This document shows, in pieces, positions 17,154 through 25,313 of a stretch of DNA of 64,000 nucleotides. This DNA is from Halogeometricum sp. S3BR5-2 (GTDB lineage Archaea; Halobacteriota; Halobacteria; Halobacteriales; Haloferacaceae). The DNA lies in contig NZ_JAMQOQ010000006.1 in NCBI RefSeq assembly GCF_031624635.1, forward strand, positions 124,001-188,000, written 5' to 3'. The stretch's first letter is position 1; every line of letters begins with the position of its first letter. The position numbers and the translations under genes are program-made. The notes under the pieces are model-generated. The model was not told where the DNA came from. It saw only the letters and a list, made by a program, of their open reading frames with translations, and searched no databases.

Positions 17154-17759
17154 CTACCGCTCTCCCTCGCGCCACCGCCGGCCGGACCGGGCGAGGAGGC
17201 GCGCCACGCGGAGGGGTTCGGGGCGTCCGCTCCCCTCGGGCGTGTACGCGCGGACGGCGCGCGCCGCCGCCTCGTCGCCGACGCCGACGGCGCGGACGAA
17301 CACGGTGTCGTCGCCGACGTCGACGGGTCGCCGCGGCGGCAGCGACTCGTACGTCGCGAGGCGGGCGTCGAGTGCGTCGCCGGAGAACTGCTCGCGAAGC
17401 GCCGACGCCAGCCCCGAACTCCCCTCGAAGGAGACCGAGAGAACGGGTCGCTCGACGGCGTCGGCGAGTCGTTCGAGGTCGACGAGGTTGAACCACGCGG
17501 GTGCGACGCCCGCGACGAACAGCAAGCGCACGTCCTCGCGGCCGAGGTCCGAGAACAGTCGGCGTATCGCGTCCGTCGCGTCCGTTCCGCCGACGGCGCA
17601 GGTATCGAAGGCGGCGCCGTCGACGACGCGGTCCGCGCGGACGACCGCACCGCACAGCACGCTCTCCGCGTCGGGACGGGCGCTCGCGTCGGATCGTCGG
17701 TCCGCGTACGACTCCGCGACGCCGAGCGCCCGCGTTCCCGGCTTCGGCGTCGGCGTCAC
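17154..17759 (-). CDS. DUF99 / UPF0215 family protein (endonuclease V-like fold)
   Basis: 201 residues of the archaeal DUF99 (UPF0215) family. Typical stretches are GVAESY near residues 13-18, VVRADRVVDGAAF near 39-51, and VAGVAPAWFNLVDLERLADAVERPVLSVSFE near 82-112. The family is predicted to share the RNase H-like fold of endonuclease V, but its activity is not established. It sits 66 nt upstream of the uracil-DNA glycosylase on the same strand, hinting at a nucleic-acid repair or processing role. The 58-residue gene upstream is only 9 nt away, so the three may be one transcript. Confidence 0.85.
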   Translation of the reverse strand: MTPTPKPGTRALGVAESYADRRSDASARPDAESVLCGAVVRADRVVDGAAFDTCAVGGTDATDAIRRLFSDLGREDVRLLFVAGVAPAWFNLVDLERLADAVERPVLSVSFEGSSGLASALREQFSGDALDARLATYESLPPRRPVDVGDDTVFVRAVGVGDEAAARAVRAYTPEGSGRPEPLRVARLLARSGRRWREGER

Positions 17760-17768
17760 GACGGGTCG

Positions 17769-17945
17769 TCAGTCGTCCTTGATCTCTTTGAGGCGGTCCA
17801 GCAGTTCGTCGTTCGACGCGCCGTTCTCGAAGTTCACCTCACCCTTGTGGTCGCTCTCCGAGGTCGCAACGCCGTCGTTCTCGTCGAGATCTTGGTCGTA
17901 GTCCTGACTCTCTTGTTCTGACTCGTCGTAGCTCCCAAATCCCAT
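17769..17945 (-). CDS. 58-residue acidic protein, DUF5786-like
   Basis: A short gene with ATG at 17945 and TGA at 17769-17771. The product opens MGFGSYDESEQESQDYDQDL and ends in an amphipathic DELLDRLKEIKDD helix. The middle (GVATSESDHKGEVNFENG) is strongly conserved-looking and matches my memory of the haloarchaeal DUF5786 family. It is very acidic, with no Cys or membrane segment. The function is unknown. It lies 9 nt upstream of the DUF99 gene and diverges from the MBL-fold gene across a 165 nt AT-rich promoter region. Confidence 0.82.
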   Translation of the reverse strand: MGFGSYDESEQESQDYDQDLDENDGVATSESDHKGEVNFENGASNDELLDRLKEIKDD

Positions 17946-18110
17946 ACACTCTCACATAGCGGGTTCGGACGGAAAAGTGATACGCTAATTCGGATTATAT
18001 TCGTCCTACGAACGTAAGAAAGATACGATTCTGCCCGATTCGTGGGGTTCGACCGCCCGGTGCGTTGCCGACTCGGGGGACTTTTTCCCGTCGCGGAGCA
18101 CACCGGACGT
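17946..18110. promoter_or_regulatory. divergent promoter region with TATA-like box and small inverted repeat
   Basis: Read on the minus strand, the TATA-like ATATAATCC at 17992-18000 faces the 58-residue gene. TTCG-N5-CGAA at 18000-18012 forms an operator-like inverted repeat touching that box. The plus-strand promoter of the MBL gene is not clear. Confidence 0.4.
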
Positions 18111-18737
18111 ATGGAGATATTCACGGTGACCGAGGGGGCCGAGCAGTTCACCTGCAACGCGTACCTCGTGGTCGGCGACCGGAACGTGCTCGTCGACGCC
18201 GGCGCGATGCCCGGCGTCGAGGACGTCGTCGCGGAGTACGTCGACGAACTGGACGCCGTCGTCCTCACCCACCAGCACACCGACCACGTCGCGGAACTCG
18301 ACGCCGTGTTGGACCGGTTCGACGCCGACCTGTACGCCTACGCGGAGCATCCGCGCCGCGACGGCGCCCTCGAAGACGGCGACGAGGTGACGATGGGCGA
18401 GGAGACGTTCGAGGTGGTGTACACGCCGGGACACGCCTCCGACCACGTCTCGTTCGCGAGCGAGACGCGCCTGTTCAGCGGCGACGTGGTGGTGTACAAC
18501 GACGGCGCGTTCGACGACGGCAGTTTCGGCCGCACGGACATGTCCGGTCAGTCGCGCGAGCGACTCATCGAGAGCCTGAACTCGCTTCTCGAACGGACGC
18601 CCGAATCCGTCGCGGAACTGTACGCGGGCCACGGCGACGTGTTCCGAAACGAACCGGAGGGCGACACGGTGCGCGAGGTGATACGGCGGGCGCTGACGCG
18701 CGCCGAGCGTCGCGAACCGAAGTATCCCGAGGAGTAG
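18111..18737 (+). CDS. metallo-beta-lactamase fold hydrolase
   Basis: 208 residues from ATG 18111 (MEIFTVTEGAEQFTCNAYLV). The metal motif THQHTDHV gives His54, His56, Asp58 and His59; further ligands are expected in TPGHASDH and FSGDVVV, and in AGHGDVF near residue 178. The arrangement resembles glyoxalase II-like hydrolases of thioesters or lactones. The substrate is unknown, and no extra domain is fused. It is the only gene between the divergent promoter and the convergent L40e gene. Confidence 0.88.
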   Translation: MEIFTVTEGAEQFTCNAYLVVGDRNVLVDAGAMPGVEDVVAEYVDELDAVVLTHQHTDHVAELDAVLDRFDADLYAYAEHPRRDGALEDGDEVTMGEETFEVVYTPGHASDHVSFASETRLFSGDVVVYNDGAFDDGSFGRTDMSGQSRERLIESLNSLLERTPESVAELYAGHGDVFRNEPEGDTVREVIRRALTRAERREPKYPEE

Positions 18738-18758
18738 CGGAGCGGCGAGGCCGCCCGA

Positions 18759-18908
18759 TTACGCGGCGCGGCGTTCCTTCGACTTCGGGCGGAGGTTCTT
18801 GTAGCCGCACTTGCGACAACTGTCCGCTCGCGGCGGGTTCCGCGCGTTACAGCGCATGCAGACCTGTTTCTCGAGCGTTCGCTTCGTCGCGGCTTCGTTG
18901 CTGGGCAT
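18759..18908 (-). CDS. ribosomal protein eL40 (L40e)
   Basis: A 49-residue zinc-ribbon protein of the large ribosomal subunit ([18 protein letters not shown]...). The four zinc ligands are Cys17, Cys20, Cys31 and Cys34 in the [20 protein letters not shown] segment, followed by the conserved basic tail [12 protein letters not shown]. The eukaryotic homologue is made as a ubiquitin fusion; the archaeal one stands alone, as here. It is shorter than common gene-calling cut-offs. It converges on the MBL-fold gene, 21 nt apart. Confidence 0.96.
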   Translation of the reverse strand: MPSNEAATKRTLEKQVCMRCNARNPPRADSCRKCGYKNLRPKSKERRAA

Positions 18909-19017
18909 ACGGGACGTTTCCCCAGCCGTCCGTATAACGCTTGCGAGACGGTGAACGGCGGTACCGGCGCCGTCGCTCCGGAGGGAGCGGAACCGTCGGA
19001 AAGAGCCGCGTCGCCGT

Positions 19018-19284
19018 TCAGGCGCCCGCCTTCTGCAGCGCCGACTCGATGTCTTCGCGCTGAGTGACGCCGACGAAGCGGTCCACGATGCCGTCGTCGT
19101 TCTCGACGATGAGCGTCGGGAGCGAGCGCACCTGGTACTCGTTGGCCACGTCCTGTTCGTCGTCCACGTCGACTTTCTCGAACTCGACGTCCGCGTAGTC
19201 GGCCTCTAACTCCTCCAGGATGGGGTCCTGCGTCTTACACGGGCCGCACCAATCGGCGTAGAAATCCTTGAGTCGAACGGTCAT
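19018..19284 (-). CDS. thioredoxin-fold protein
   Basis: 88 residues from ATG 19284. The active-site DWCGPC motif (Cys13, Cys16) is the classical thioredoxin redox centre, and the cis-proline loop is RSLPTLIV near residues 53-60. Full thioredoxins are about 105 residues; this one starts right at the strand before the active site, so it is a minimal or N-terminally trimmed form common in haloarchaea. It acts in the cytosol as a disulfide reductant. It is divergent from secG, with about 106 nt between. Confidence 0.9.
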   Translation of the reverse strand: MTVRLKDFYADWCGPCKTQDPILEELEADYADVEFEKVDVDDEQDVANEYQVRSLPTLIVENDDGIVDRFVGVTQREDIESALQKAGA

Positions 19285-19360
19285 GGTGTCCGCCGTGTGA
19301 TAACCTGTCCCCGCGCATAAGGGTTTCTCAACCCCGCCGGGTTCGCGCGGAGTCGAAACG

Positions 19361-19366
19361 TTTAGG
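19361..19366 (+). promoter_or_regulatory. TATA-like box of the secG gene
   Basis: TTTAGG, preceded by a CGAAACG stretch, lies 25-30 nt before ATG 19391, matching a leaderless start. Confidence 0.55.
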
Positions 19367-19390
19367 CCGGGGGCACTCACAGAAGGTGAC

Positions 19391-19555
19391 ATGAGCAGCG
19401 GACAGAACAGCGGCGGCTTGATGTCTAGTGCGGGTCTCGTTCGGTACTTCGACGCGGAGGACCGCAACGCCATCCGCATCGACCCCAAGACCATCGTCGC
19501 CTTCGGCCTCCTCTTCGGCGTCCTCGTCATCGTCCTGAACTCGGTCGCCTTCTGA
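19391..19555 (+). CDS. secG: preprotein translocase subunit SecG / Sec61-beta
   Basis: 54 residues, starting [22 protein letters not shown] hydrophilic cytosolic part (with [18 protein letters not shown], the conserved archaeal Sec61-beta signature) is followed by a single C-terminal membrane helix, about residues 36-53. It is the small subunit of the SecYE translocation channel. The gene is too short for standard length filters. Its start is fixed by the TATA-like box and the typical [10 protein letters not shown]-terminus. pdxT follows 54 nt downstream. Confidence 0.95.
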   Translation: MSSGQNSGGLMSSAGLVRYFDAEDRNAIRIDPKTIVAFGLLFGVLVIVLNSVAF

Positions 19556-19609
19556 GGACGGGTCCTCCCGAACGCTCGGTTTTTCACCCCGGCCCACCGA
19601 CGGGTACGT

Positions 19610-20212
19610 ATGCTACGCGCAGGCGTCGTCGCCGTTCAGGGCGACGTGTCCGAACACGCCGAGGCCATCCGCCGCGCGGCGGCCGCCCACGGCGAGGAGG
19701 TCGAAGTGGTCGAGATTCGCCAGTCGGGCCACGTCCCCGACTGTGACGTGCTTCTCGTCCCCGGCGGCGAGTCGACGGCCATCTCCCGCCTCCTGAGGGG
19801 CGAGGGTATCGACGCGGAGATACGCGAACACGTCGCCGCCGGAAAGCCCGTGCTGGCGACGTGCGCCGGCCTCATCGTGGCGTCCACGGACGCGAAGGAC
19901 GAACGGGTCGAGACGCTCGACCTGATAGACGTGACCGTCGACCGCAACGCGTTCGGCCGGCAGGTCGACAGCTTCGAAGCACCGCTCGATATCACCGGCA
20001 TGGACGACCCGTTCCCGGCGGTGTTCATCCGCGCGCCCCTCATCGACGAGGTGGGCGAGGGCGTCGAGGTGCTGGCCGAGTGGGAGGGGACGCCCGTCGC
20101 CGTCCGGCAGGGTCCGGTCGTCGGCACCTCCTTTCACCCCGAGTTGACCACCGACAGTCGCCTGCACGACTTGGCGTTCTTCGACCGCGTGGAGGCCGAC
20201 GCCGCCGACTGA
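19610..20212 (+). CDS. pdxT: pyridoxal 5'-phosphate synthase, glutaminase subunit
   Basis: 200-residue glutaminase that supplies ammonia to PdxS for direct synthesis of PLP from glyceraldehyde-3-phosphate, ribose-5-phosphate and glutamine. The catalytic Cys85 is in LATCAGLIV; His176 and Glu178 are in GTSFHPEL. The oxyanion region is the PGGESTAISRLL segment (residues 51-62). pdxS is not in the window. PLP made by this route is the cofactor of threonine deaminase elsewhere in the window. Confidence 0.95.
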   Translation: MLRAGVVAVQGDVSEHAEAIRRAAAAHGEEVEVVEIRQSGHVPDCDVLLVPGGESTAISRLLRGEGIDAEIREHVAAGKPVLATCAGLIVASTDAKDERVETLDLIDVTVDRNAFGRQVDSFEAPLDITGMDDPFPAVFIRAPLIDEVGEGVEVLAEWEGTPVAVRQGPVVGTSFHPELTTDSRLHDLAFFDRVEADAAD

Positions 20213-20297
20213 GGCCGCGCCGGGTGCCGGCCCGTCGAGGAGGCGAACCCGCGACCGAACCGGGCGTGTTTTGGCCCGCCTCGTTCGAGAGGGCGGT

Positions 20298-20600
20298 ATG
20301 GACGCCGACACGCCCGACGACGAGGTGCTGGACGAACTGTTCTCGACCGTCGAGTCGCGGAAGGCGGAGTTGCCCGAGGACTCCTACACGACGACGCTGT
20401 TCACCCACGAGAAGGGCGAGAACTACGTGTTGGAGAAGATCGGCGAGGAGGCGACCGAGACGATTCTGGCCGCCAAGGACGACGACCGCGAGGAGTTGCT
20501 GGCCGAGAGCGCCGATTTGGTGTATCACCTCCTCGTCCTCCTCTCGATGAAGGGCGCCTCGCTCGACGACCTGCGCGCGGAACTGCGCGAGCGGTTCTGA
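20298..20600 (+). CDS. hisE: phosphoribosyl-ATP pyrophosphatase
   Basis: 100-residue all-alpha NTP-PPase carrying out the second step of histidine synthesis, hydrolysis of phosphoribosyl-ATP to phosphoribosyl-AMP. The motif EKIGEEATETILAAKD near residues 46-61 and the ESADLVYHLLVLL segment near 69-81 supply the Mg-binding Glu and Asp residues. The start at ATG 20298 (MDADTPDDEVLDEL) gives the usual length. The stand-alone domain is not fused to HisI. Confidence 0.94.
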   Translation: MDADTPDDEVLDELFSTVESRKAELPEDSYTTTLFTHEKGENYVLEKIGEEATETILAAKDDDREELLAESADLVYHLLVLLSMKGASLDDLRAELRERF

Positions 20601-20660
20601 GCGGGGACGGCGCGGACCGGCGGCACAAGAGCTTTGCCGACGTGTCTGTCATCCGAACCT

Positions 20661-21194
20661 ATGCCGCCCTCCAGACGCGCGACGCTCGGACTGCTCGGAA
20701 GCGCGACGGTCGCCCTCCTCGCCGGGTGCACCGCCGGAAGCGGCGGAACCGACGCGGCGGTGACCTCCGAGTCGGGGGCGGAGACGGACTCGGAGCCGTC
20801 GGGGACGACCGACGCGTCCGAAACGGCCGGCGCGCCCGCGTCCGTGGAGATGCGACTCGTCGGTCCCGAGACGGAGCAGGTGCTGTTCACCGGCGAGGAC
20901 GTGGCGCGCGTCGGCGAGGCGCAGCGCTATCAGACGTCGTACGGCCTCCCGATAACGCTCGACGACGACGCGACGGAGCGCATCAGCGACACGGTGAGCG
21001 CGGCCGGGGTCGACGAGAACCCCGAGGAGTTCGAGTTCGTCCTGCGGCGCGGCGGCGAGGAGGCGAACCGGTTCGGTATCGCGCAGGACCTCGCGACGGC
21101 TATGGCCGAAGGCGAGTGGGACGGGGAGTTCGTCCTGACGACGGAGGACGAGGCGGCGGCCGAGAGTCTCCGGGAGACGCTCCGGTCGGAGTAG
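20661..21194 (+). CDS. Tat lipoprotein with a SecD P1-head-like domain
   Basis: 177 residues. The N-terminus has a SRRATLG twin-Arg signal and a lipobox LLAGC ending at Cys23, then an acidic Ser/Thr/Glu linker to about residue 60. The domain from about 62 to 175 (RLVGPETEQVLFTGEDVARV, YGLPITLDDDATERISD, EFEFVLRRGGEEANRF) resembles the head of the first periplasmic domain of SecD, including the TGEDV and L-D-x-x-A-x-E-R pattern. Unlike SecD it has no membrane helices. It may assist late stages of secretion outside the membrane, but this is inference; the domain match needs a profile search. Confidence 0.72.
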   Translation: MPPSRRATLGLLGSATVALLAGCTAGSGGTDAAVTSESGAETDSEPSGTTDASETAGAPASVEMRLVGPETEQVLFTGEDVARVGEAQRYQTSYGLPITLDDDATERISDTVSAAGVDENPEEFEFVLRRGGEEANRFGIAQDLATAMAEGEWDGEFVLTTEDEAAAESLRETLRSE

Positions 21195-21351
21195 CGGCGT
21201 CGACCGCCGTTTCCGGCCGAGAACGCCCGATTGCAAAGCGCCAAGGACGTGCGCTCACGACAGCGTACCCGTCCGTGAACGCCCCACGAATCCGGCCGTC
21301 GTCTGCTCTCTCCGCCCGCGGCCGACCGTCCGACCGTCGGAGCCCCGCCGC

Positions 21352-22602
21352 GTGAGTCGGCTGTTCGGCGGCGACGAACCGTCCACGGAGTTCGTCGCCG
21401 GCAGCCTCATCGCCGGCGTGTTCTTCGGCGGCGTCGGCGCCGGCGTCGCCTTCCCGACGCTGCCGACGCTCGGACCCATCCTCGGAATCTCGCCGTTTCT
21501 GGTCGGTCTCATCCTCTCGACGAACCGGTTCACCCGACTGGTGATGAACACGCCCGCCGGGCAGGTGCTCGACACGATGGGGACGCGCCGGCCGATGATA
21601 GCCGGGTTCCTCGTCCAAGGGTTGGCGCCGTTCGGCTACGTCCTCGGACTCGACCCCGGTCCGCTCCCCCTCGACAGCGCCACGGTGTTCCTGCTGTCGC
21701 GCGCCTGCTGGGGTCTCGGGTCGGCGTTCGTGTTCGTCGGCGCGTTCAGCACCATCACGCACGTCACGACGGCCGAAAACAGAGGAAGATGGGTCGGCTA
21801 CATGCGCGGCGGACAGAGCCTCGGCTTCCCCGCCGGATTGGTCGTCGGCGGACTCGTCACCGACGCGTTCGGCTACGCGACGGCGTTCGTCGTCGCCGGT
21901 TGCGCGGGCCTGTTCGCCGCCCTCGTCGCCGTCTCCGTCCTGCCGGACGTTCACACCGACGTCGGCGCGTCGAGTTCGCTGCGCGACGTGCCGCGGTTGG
22001 TCGCCGCCGACGCGCGCATCTTCACCGTCGGCGCCGTCAACTTCACCGTCCGCTTCCTGTTCGCGGGCGTCCTGCTCTCGACGGCGGTGCTGTACGCGCG
22101 GGCGAACGACATCACCATCGGCCTGCTGTCGGAGACGGGCGTCAGCGGCGTCGTGATGGCCGTCGGCGTCGTCGCCTCCAGCGTCACGACGCTCGTCGTC
22201 GGGCGCTACTCCGACCGCCTGTCGAACCGCGCGGCGCTGACGCTGCCCGCTCTGGGCGTGCTCGCCGCCGGGTACGCACTGTTGGCCCTCGTGCCGACGC
22301 TCCCGTCGGCGCTGGCGGGCGTCGCCCTCATCGGCGTCGGCGTCGGCGGGTCGAACCCGCCGCTGCTCGCCTACCTCGGCGACCTCAGCCCCGCGGACGA
22401 CGTGGGGAAACTCGGCGGCGTCTACAACGTGTTCGGCGACACGGGGTCGACGCTCGGTCCCCTCGTCGCCGTCCCGATGGCGGAAATCGTCGGCTTCCGC
22501 GTCGAGTACCTCGCCTGCGTCGCCCTCGTCGTCCTCGTCGGGATGCTCGCCGCGCGGACGCTGTACGGCGAGGGGGCGACGGCGCCGCGCTCGGAGCTGT
22601 GA
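21352..22602 (+). CDS. major facilitator superfamily transporter
   Basis: 416 residues with about twelve hydrophobic helices. The loop 2-3 signature appears as GQVLDTMGTRRPMI near residues 76-89, and its counterpart in the second half as VGRYSDRLSNRAALTLP. Two six-helix halves are separated by a short charged loop (PDVHTDVGASSSLRDVPR). The GTG start at 21352 precedes a conserved-looking SRLFGGDEPSTEFVAGSL. The drug/H+ antiporter branch is plausible but the substrate is unknown. It ends 12 nt before the convergent F420-dependent reductase gene. Confidence 0.88.
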   Translation: MSRLFGGDEPSTEFVAGSLIAGVFFGGVGAGVAFPTLPTLGPILGISPFLVGLILSTNRFTRLVMNTPAGQVLDTMGTRRPMIAGFLVQGLAPFGYVLGLDPGPLPLDSATVFLLSRACWGLGSAFVFVGAFSTITHVTTAENRGRWVGYMRGGQSLGFPAGLVVGGLVTDAFGYATAFVVAGCAGLFAALVAVSVLPDVHTDVGASSSLRDVPRLVAADARIFTVGAVNFTVRFLFAGVLLSTAVLYARANDITIGLLSETGVSGVVMAVGVVASSVTTLVVGRYSDRLSNRAALTLPALGVLAAGYALLALVPTLPSALAGVALIGVGVGGSNPPLLAYLGDLSPADDVGKLGGVYNVFGDTGSTLGPLVAVPMAEIVGFRVEYLACVALVVLVGMLAARTLYGEGATAPRSEL

Positions 22603-22614
22603 GGAGAGACCGAC

Positions 22615-23283
22615 TCAGCGGAACTGAATCCCGAGGTCGTGCATCCCCTCGTTGTTCTGCGCGACGTTGATGAGAAGCGGCGTCACCGACTCCACCTCCG
22701 CGGCGTTGGAGATGCCGCCGGCGTCGAGGGCGCGGAGGCCGTCGATGTCCTCGGCGAGTCGCCACACGATGTCCTTGGCGTCGTAGTCGTCGGCGACCAG
22801 CAGCGTGTCGATGTCCAACTCGGCGTCGAGGTTGGCGAGGCGGCCCGCCGCGAGGTTGTGGAACGCGCCGACGACGGGGACGCCGTCGGGGGCGGCGTCG
22901 TCGACCAACTGCGTGACGCTGCCGACGTTCGGCGGGTGGTAGTGGAAGCCGTCGTCCTCGCGCTTGATGCCGGCGGCGGGCGTGACGAGGATGTCCTCGC
23001 CGTCGAGTCCGTCGGCGACGGCGTCGACCGTATCGGAGACGTGGTACGGCGGCACCGCGAGGACGACGACGCTGGCGCGGTCGGCCGCCATCTCGTTGGT
23101 GAAGCCGTTGACCTTCACCTCACGGCCGCGGCTCTCGAGTTCGGTCTCGTACTCGTCGGCCTTCGCCCGCGCTTTCTCGGGGTCGCGCGACCCGACGACG
23201 ACCTCGTGGTCGGTGTGGTAGGCCCAGCGCAGGGCGAGTCCCTCGCCGATGTCGCCGGTCCCACCGAGGAGTGCGATTCGCAT
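22615..23283 (-). CDS. npdG: F420H2:NADP oxidoreductase (NADPH-dependent F420 reductase)
   Basis: 222 residues. The dinucleotide fold opens MRIALLGGTGDIGEGLALRWA, with VVVGSRDPEKARAKADEY selecting the phosphate of NADP. VVLAVPPYHVSDTV and GAFHNLAAGRL are segments that pack near the deazaflavin F420 in this family. It transfers hydride between coenzyme F420 and NADP, linking the two cytosolic redox pools. Haloarchaea use F420 in several reactions. The protein has family length and a clear C-terminal Asn/Ala-rich helix. Confidence 0.92.
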   Translation of the reverse strand: MRIALLGGTGDIGEGLALRWAYHTDHEVVVGSRDPEKARAKADEYETELESRGREVKVNGFTNEMAADRASVVVLAVPPYHVSDTVDAVADGLDGEDILVTPAAGIKREDDGFHYHPPNVGSVTQLVDDAAPDGVPVVGAFHNLAAGRLANLDAELDIDTLLVADDYDAKDIVWRLAEDIDGLRALDAGGISNAAEVESVTPLLINVAQNNEGMHDLGIQFR

Positions 23284-23364
23284 GCTACCGCGTGCGGCCG
23301 GCGGGGGGTAAAGCGTTGCGTGACCGCGAACGCCTGCCGCGGTCGGGGACGCGGGTGCGGCCGG

Positions 23365-23556
23365 TCACGCGTCCGCGAACTCCGGGCCGTAGGTGACGAG
23401 AAAGGCGATGAGCGGCGCGACGACGAGCGTCCCCAGGAGAACGTACTGTCTGAACCCCGCCGACGCCGGCAGGATGACCCAAACGCCGAGGCCGAGGAAG
23501 TCGACGAGCAGCATCACCGTGAGGAACCGCGAGAGGTGTTGCAGGGTGTCTCTCAC
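23365..23556 (-). CDS. small membrane protein (third gene of a membrane cassette)
   Basis: 63 residues from a GTG at 23556 that overlaps the stop codon of the upstream gene in a GTGA arrangement. After VRDTLQHLSRF there are two hydrophobic stretches, near residues 12-30 and 36-56. I recognise no family. The overlap indicates translational coupling with the 127-residue membrane protein before it, so the two may act together in the membrane. Confidence 0.68.
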   Translation of the reverse strand: MRDTLQHLSRFLTVMLLVDFLGLGVWVILPASAGFRQYVLLGTLVVAPLIAFLVTYGPEFADA

Positions 23557-23936
23557 GGGGCGACACCTCCGCTTCCCCACCGACGGGGATTCAGCCGCGT
23601 CGACGCGTAGTGGGCCGCCACCCACCCGCCCGCGAACCCGGCCACCCGTCCCACCAAGCCGTCGAACCCGACGGCCGCGAGGCCGAACTGGAGGGCGGTG
23701 GCGGCGAGGAGGAAGGCGACGAACCGGACGCTCATGTCGCCCGCCTCGGCCGTCGGCGACTCGGAGAACGCGAAGACGCGGAACGCGACGGCGGCCGAGG
23801 CGGCGAAGACGACGGCCGCGAGGGCGAACGCGACGAGGCCCGTCGGGTCCGGAGCGAAGAGGAGCGCCGTCGTGGTCCCGACGAACAGGCCGAACAGGAC
23901 GGACCAGACGAGTCGTTCGAGTCGGAGCGCGTCCAT
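23553..23936 (-). CDS. four-helix membrane protein, paralogue B of a tandem pair
   Basis: 127 residues opening MDALRLERLVWSVLFGLFVG. Four hydrophobic helices are visible. The N-terminus, the length and several internal positions (PDPTG, FAFSESPT, TRL) match the next gene upstream, so the two are tandem paralogues. No characterised family is recognised, and there are no catalytic-looking polar clusters in the helices. Translation is coupled to the following 63-residue gene. Confidence 0.75.
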   Translation of the reverse strand: MDALRLERLVWSVLFGLFVGTTTALLFAPDPTGLVAFALAAVVFAASAAVAFRVFAFSESPTAEAGDMSVRFVAFLLAATALQFGLAAVGFDGLVGRVAGFAGGWVAAHYASTRLNPRRWGSGGVAP

Positions 23937-24001
23937 GGGGTGCGATTTCGAGCGCGGGCGACCTAAGCGTGTTCCTCGACCGCCGAGCGTCGCCGAGGGA
24001 G

Positions 24002-24385
24002 TCACGACGAGAGCGGACCGTCGTCGCGGCGGGAGGCGACGAGTCGGGTAGCGACCCGGCCGCCCACCCAGTAGCCGACGGCGATGGAGACGAACGTCGC
24101 GACGGTGCCGCCGACTCCGACGAAGTTCAGTACCGCGTGGAGTCCGAGGACGGTGCCGCCGACCGCCGCGAACCACACGGTCGAATCGCCCGGCCGGTCC
24201 GTCTCCGACTCGGCGAATGCGAGGGCGCGAGCGACCAGGAGGGAGGTGACGAGGAATCCCAGCGCGGCGAGCGCGAGGTACACCGGCCCCGAAGCGTCGG
24301 GCGTGAGACGGAGAGCCAGCGGAACGCCGAGCCAGTAGCCGAAGGCGGCGGACCAGACGAGGCGTTCGAGTCGGTGCGCGTCCAC
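24002..24385 (-). CDS. four-helix membrane protein, paralogue A of a tandem pair
   Basis: 127 residues opening MDAHRLERLVWSAAFGYWLG, the same length as and clearly related to the gene 65 nt downstream. Shared features are the RLERLVWS N-terminus, a PD(A/P)(S/T)G turn after helix 1, an A-F-(A/S)-E-S loop, and a TRL C-terminal motif. It ends in a charged tail (RRDDGPLSS). Function unknown. A HAD-family gene follows upstream on the same strand, 30 nt away. Confidence 0.75.
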   Translation of the reverse strand: MDAHRLERLVWSAAFGYWLGVPLALRLTPDASGPVYLALAALGFLVTSLLVARALAFAESETDRPGDSTVWFAAVGGTVLGLHAVLNFVGVGGTVATFVSIAVGYWVGGRVATRLVASRRDDGPLSS

Positions 24386-24415
24386 GCGAGAGAGTCTGTG
24401 CGCCGTCGACTAAAC

Positions 24416-25288
24416 CTATTCGTCGTCCGACAGGAGTTCGGGCAGGTCGTTCACCGAGTCGAGGACGGCCGACGCGCCCGCGGACTCGAACTTCTCGCGG
24501 CCCGCCTCACCCGTCAGACCGCCGGTGAGGACGCCGATTCCTCGATAGGTCCGCGACCCGTCCTCCTCGGCGGCGTTGACCGCCGTCCGCACGTCGTCGA
24601 GCGTGTCGCCCACGAAGGCGACGGTGTCGGCGTCCAGACGCTCGGCGAGCGTCACGAGCGCGCGGGGGTGGGGTTTCCCCTCCTCCCAGTCGTCCATCGT
24701 GAACCGGTGGTCCTCGGGGACGGCGAGGTGCGCCCGCGAGAGGGCGATGTCGGCCTCGGCGGCCGGGCGGCCGGTGAGGACGCCGACGCGGTGCCGCGAG
24801 GTGAGGTAGTCCAGGGTCTCTTCTGTCACCAAGACGGGTTCGTCGTGGATGTAGCCCGGCGCCTCGAACGGCGGGTCGCCGCCCTCTAACTCCCGGAAGA
24901 GGTCCGCGCCGAGGTAGAGCGCTTGGAAGACGCTTCGGAGCCGTTCGGGGTCCCACGCCTCGCGGACCGCGTCGTGGTCGGCGGCGGAGAGGTGGTCCTC
25001 GGCGACGGCTTCGGCGGCCGACAGGCCGCCGCCCCGTTCGGCGATTCGGTCGGTGAACGCGGCGATATCGAGCGGTTCGCGGTCGTCCGCGAGGACGTAC
25101 AGCGCGGCGGCGTACGTCAGTTCCCAGTCGTTGTTGAAGCCGCCGGCGTCCTTGAACAGTTGAACCTCCGAGCGGTCGACGGTCCGGTCGTACAGGCGCG
25201 CGACGGACTCCACGATGGCGCGCCGGTAGGAGTCGGCCACGTCGACAAGGACGCCGTCCACGTCGAGGACGACTGCGTCTGCGTGCAT
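24416..25288 (-). CDS. HAD-superfamily hydrolase, TIGR01548-like
   Basis: 290 residues. HAD motif I is [17 protein letters not shown] (nucleophile Asp9-type DxD), motif II is [11 protein letters not shown], and motifs III/IV are GKPHPRAL and [18 protein letters not shown] long helical cap (about residues 20-150) matches the TIGR01548 group found in haloarchaea and some bacteria. The substrate is a phosphorylated small molecule, unknown. The start at ATG 25288 removes six non-conserved residues. It is followed by the membrane-protein pair and preceded by a UPF0146 gene on the same strand. Confidence 0.85.
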   Translation of the reverse strand: MHADAVVLDVDGVLVDVADSYRRAIVESVARLYDRTVDRSEVQLFKDAGGFNNDWELTYAAALYVLADDREPLDIAAFTDRIAERGGGLSAAEAVAEDHLSAADHDAVREAWDPERLRSVFQALYLGADLFRELEGGDPPFEAPGYIHDEPVLVTEETLDYLTSRHRVGVLTGRPAAEADIALSRAHLAVPEDHRFTMDDWEEGKPHPRALVTLAERLDADTVAFVGDTLDDVRTAVNAAEEDGSRTYRGIGVLTGGLTGEAGREKFESAGASAVLDSVNDLPELLSDDE

Positions 25289-25313
25289 ACCGGGAGACGG
25301 CGGCACGGCACCG

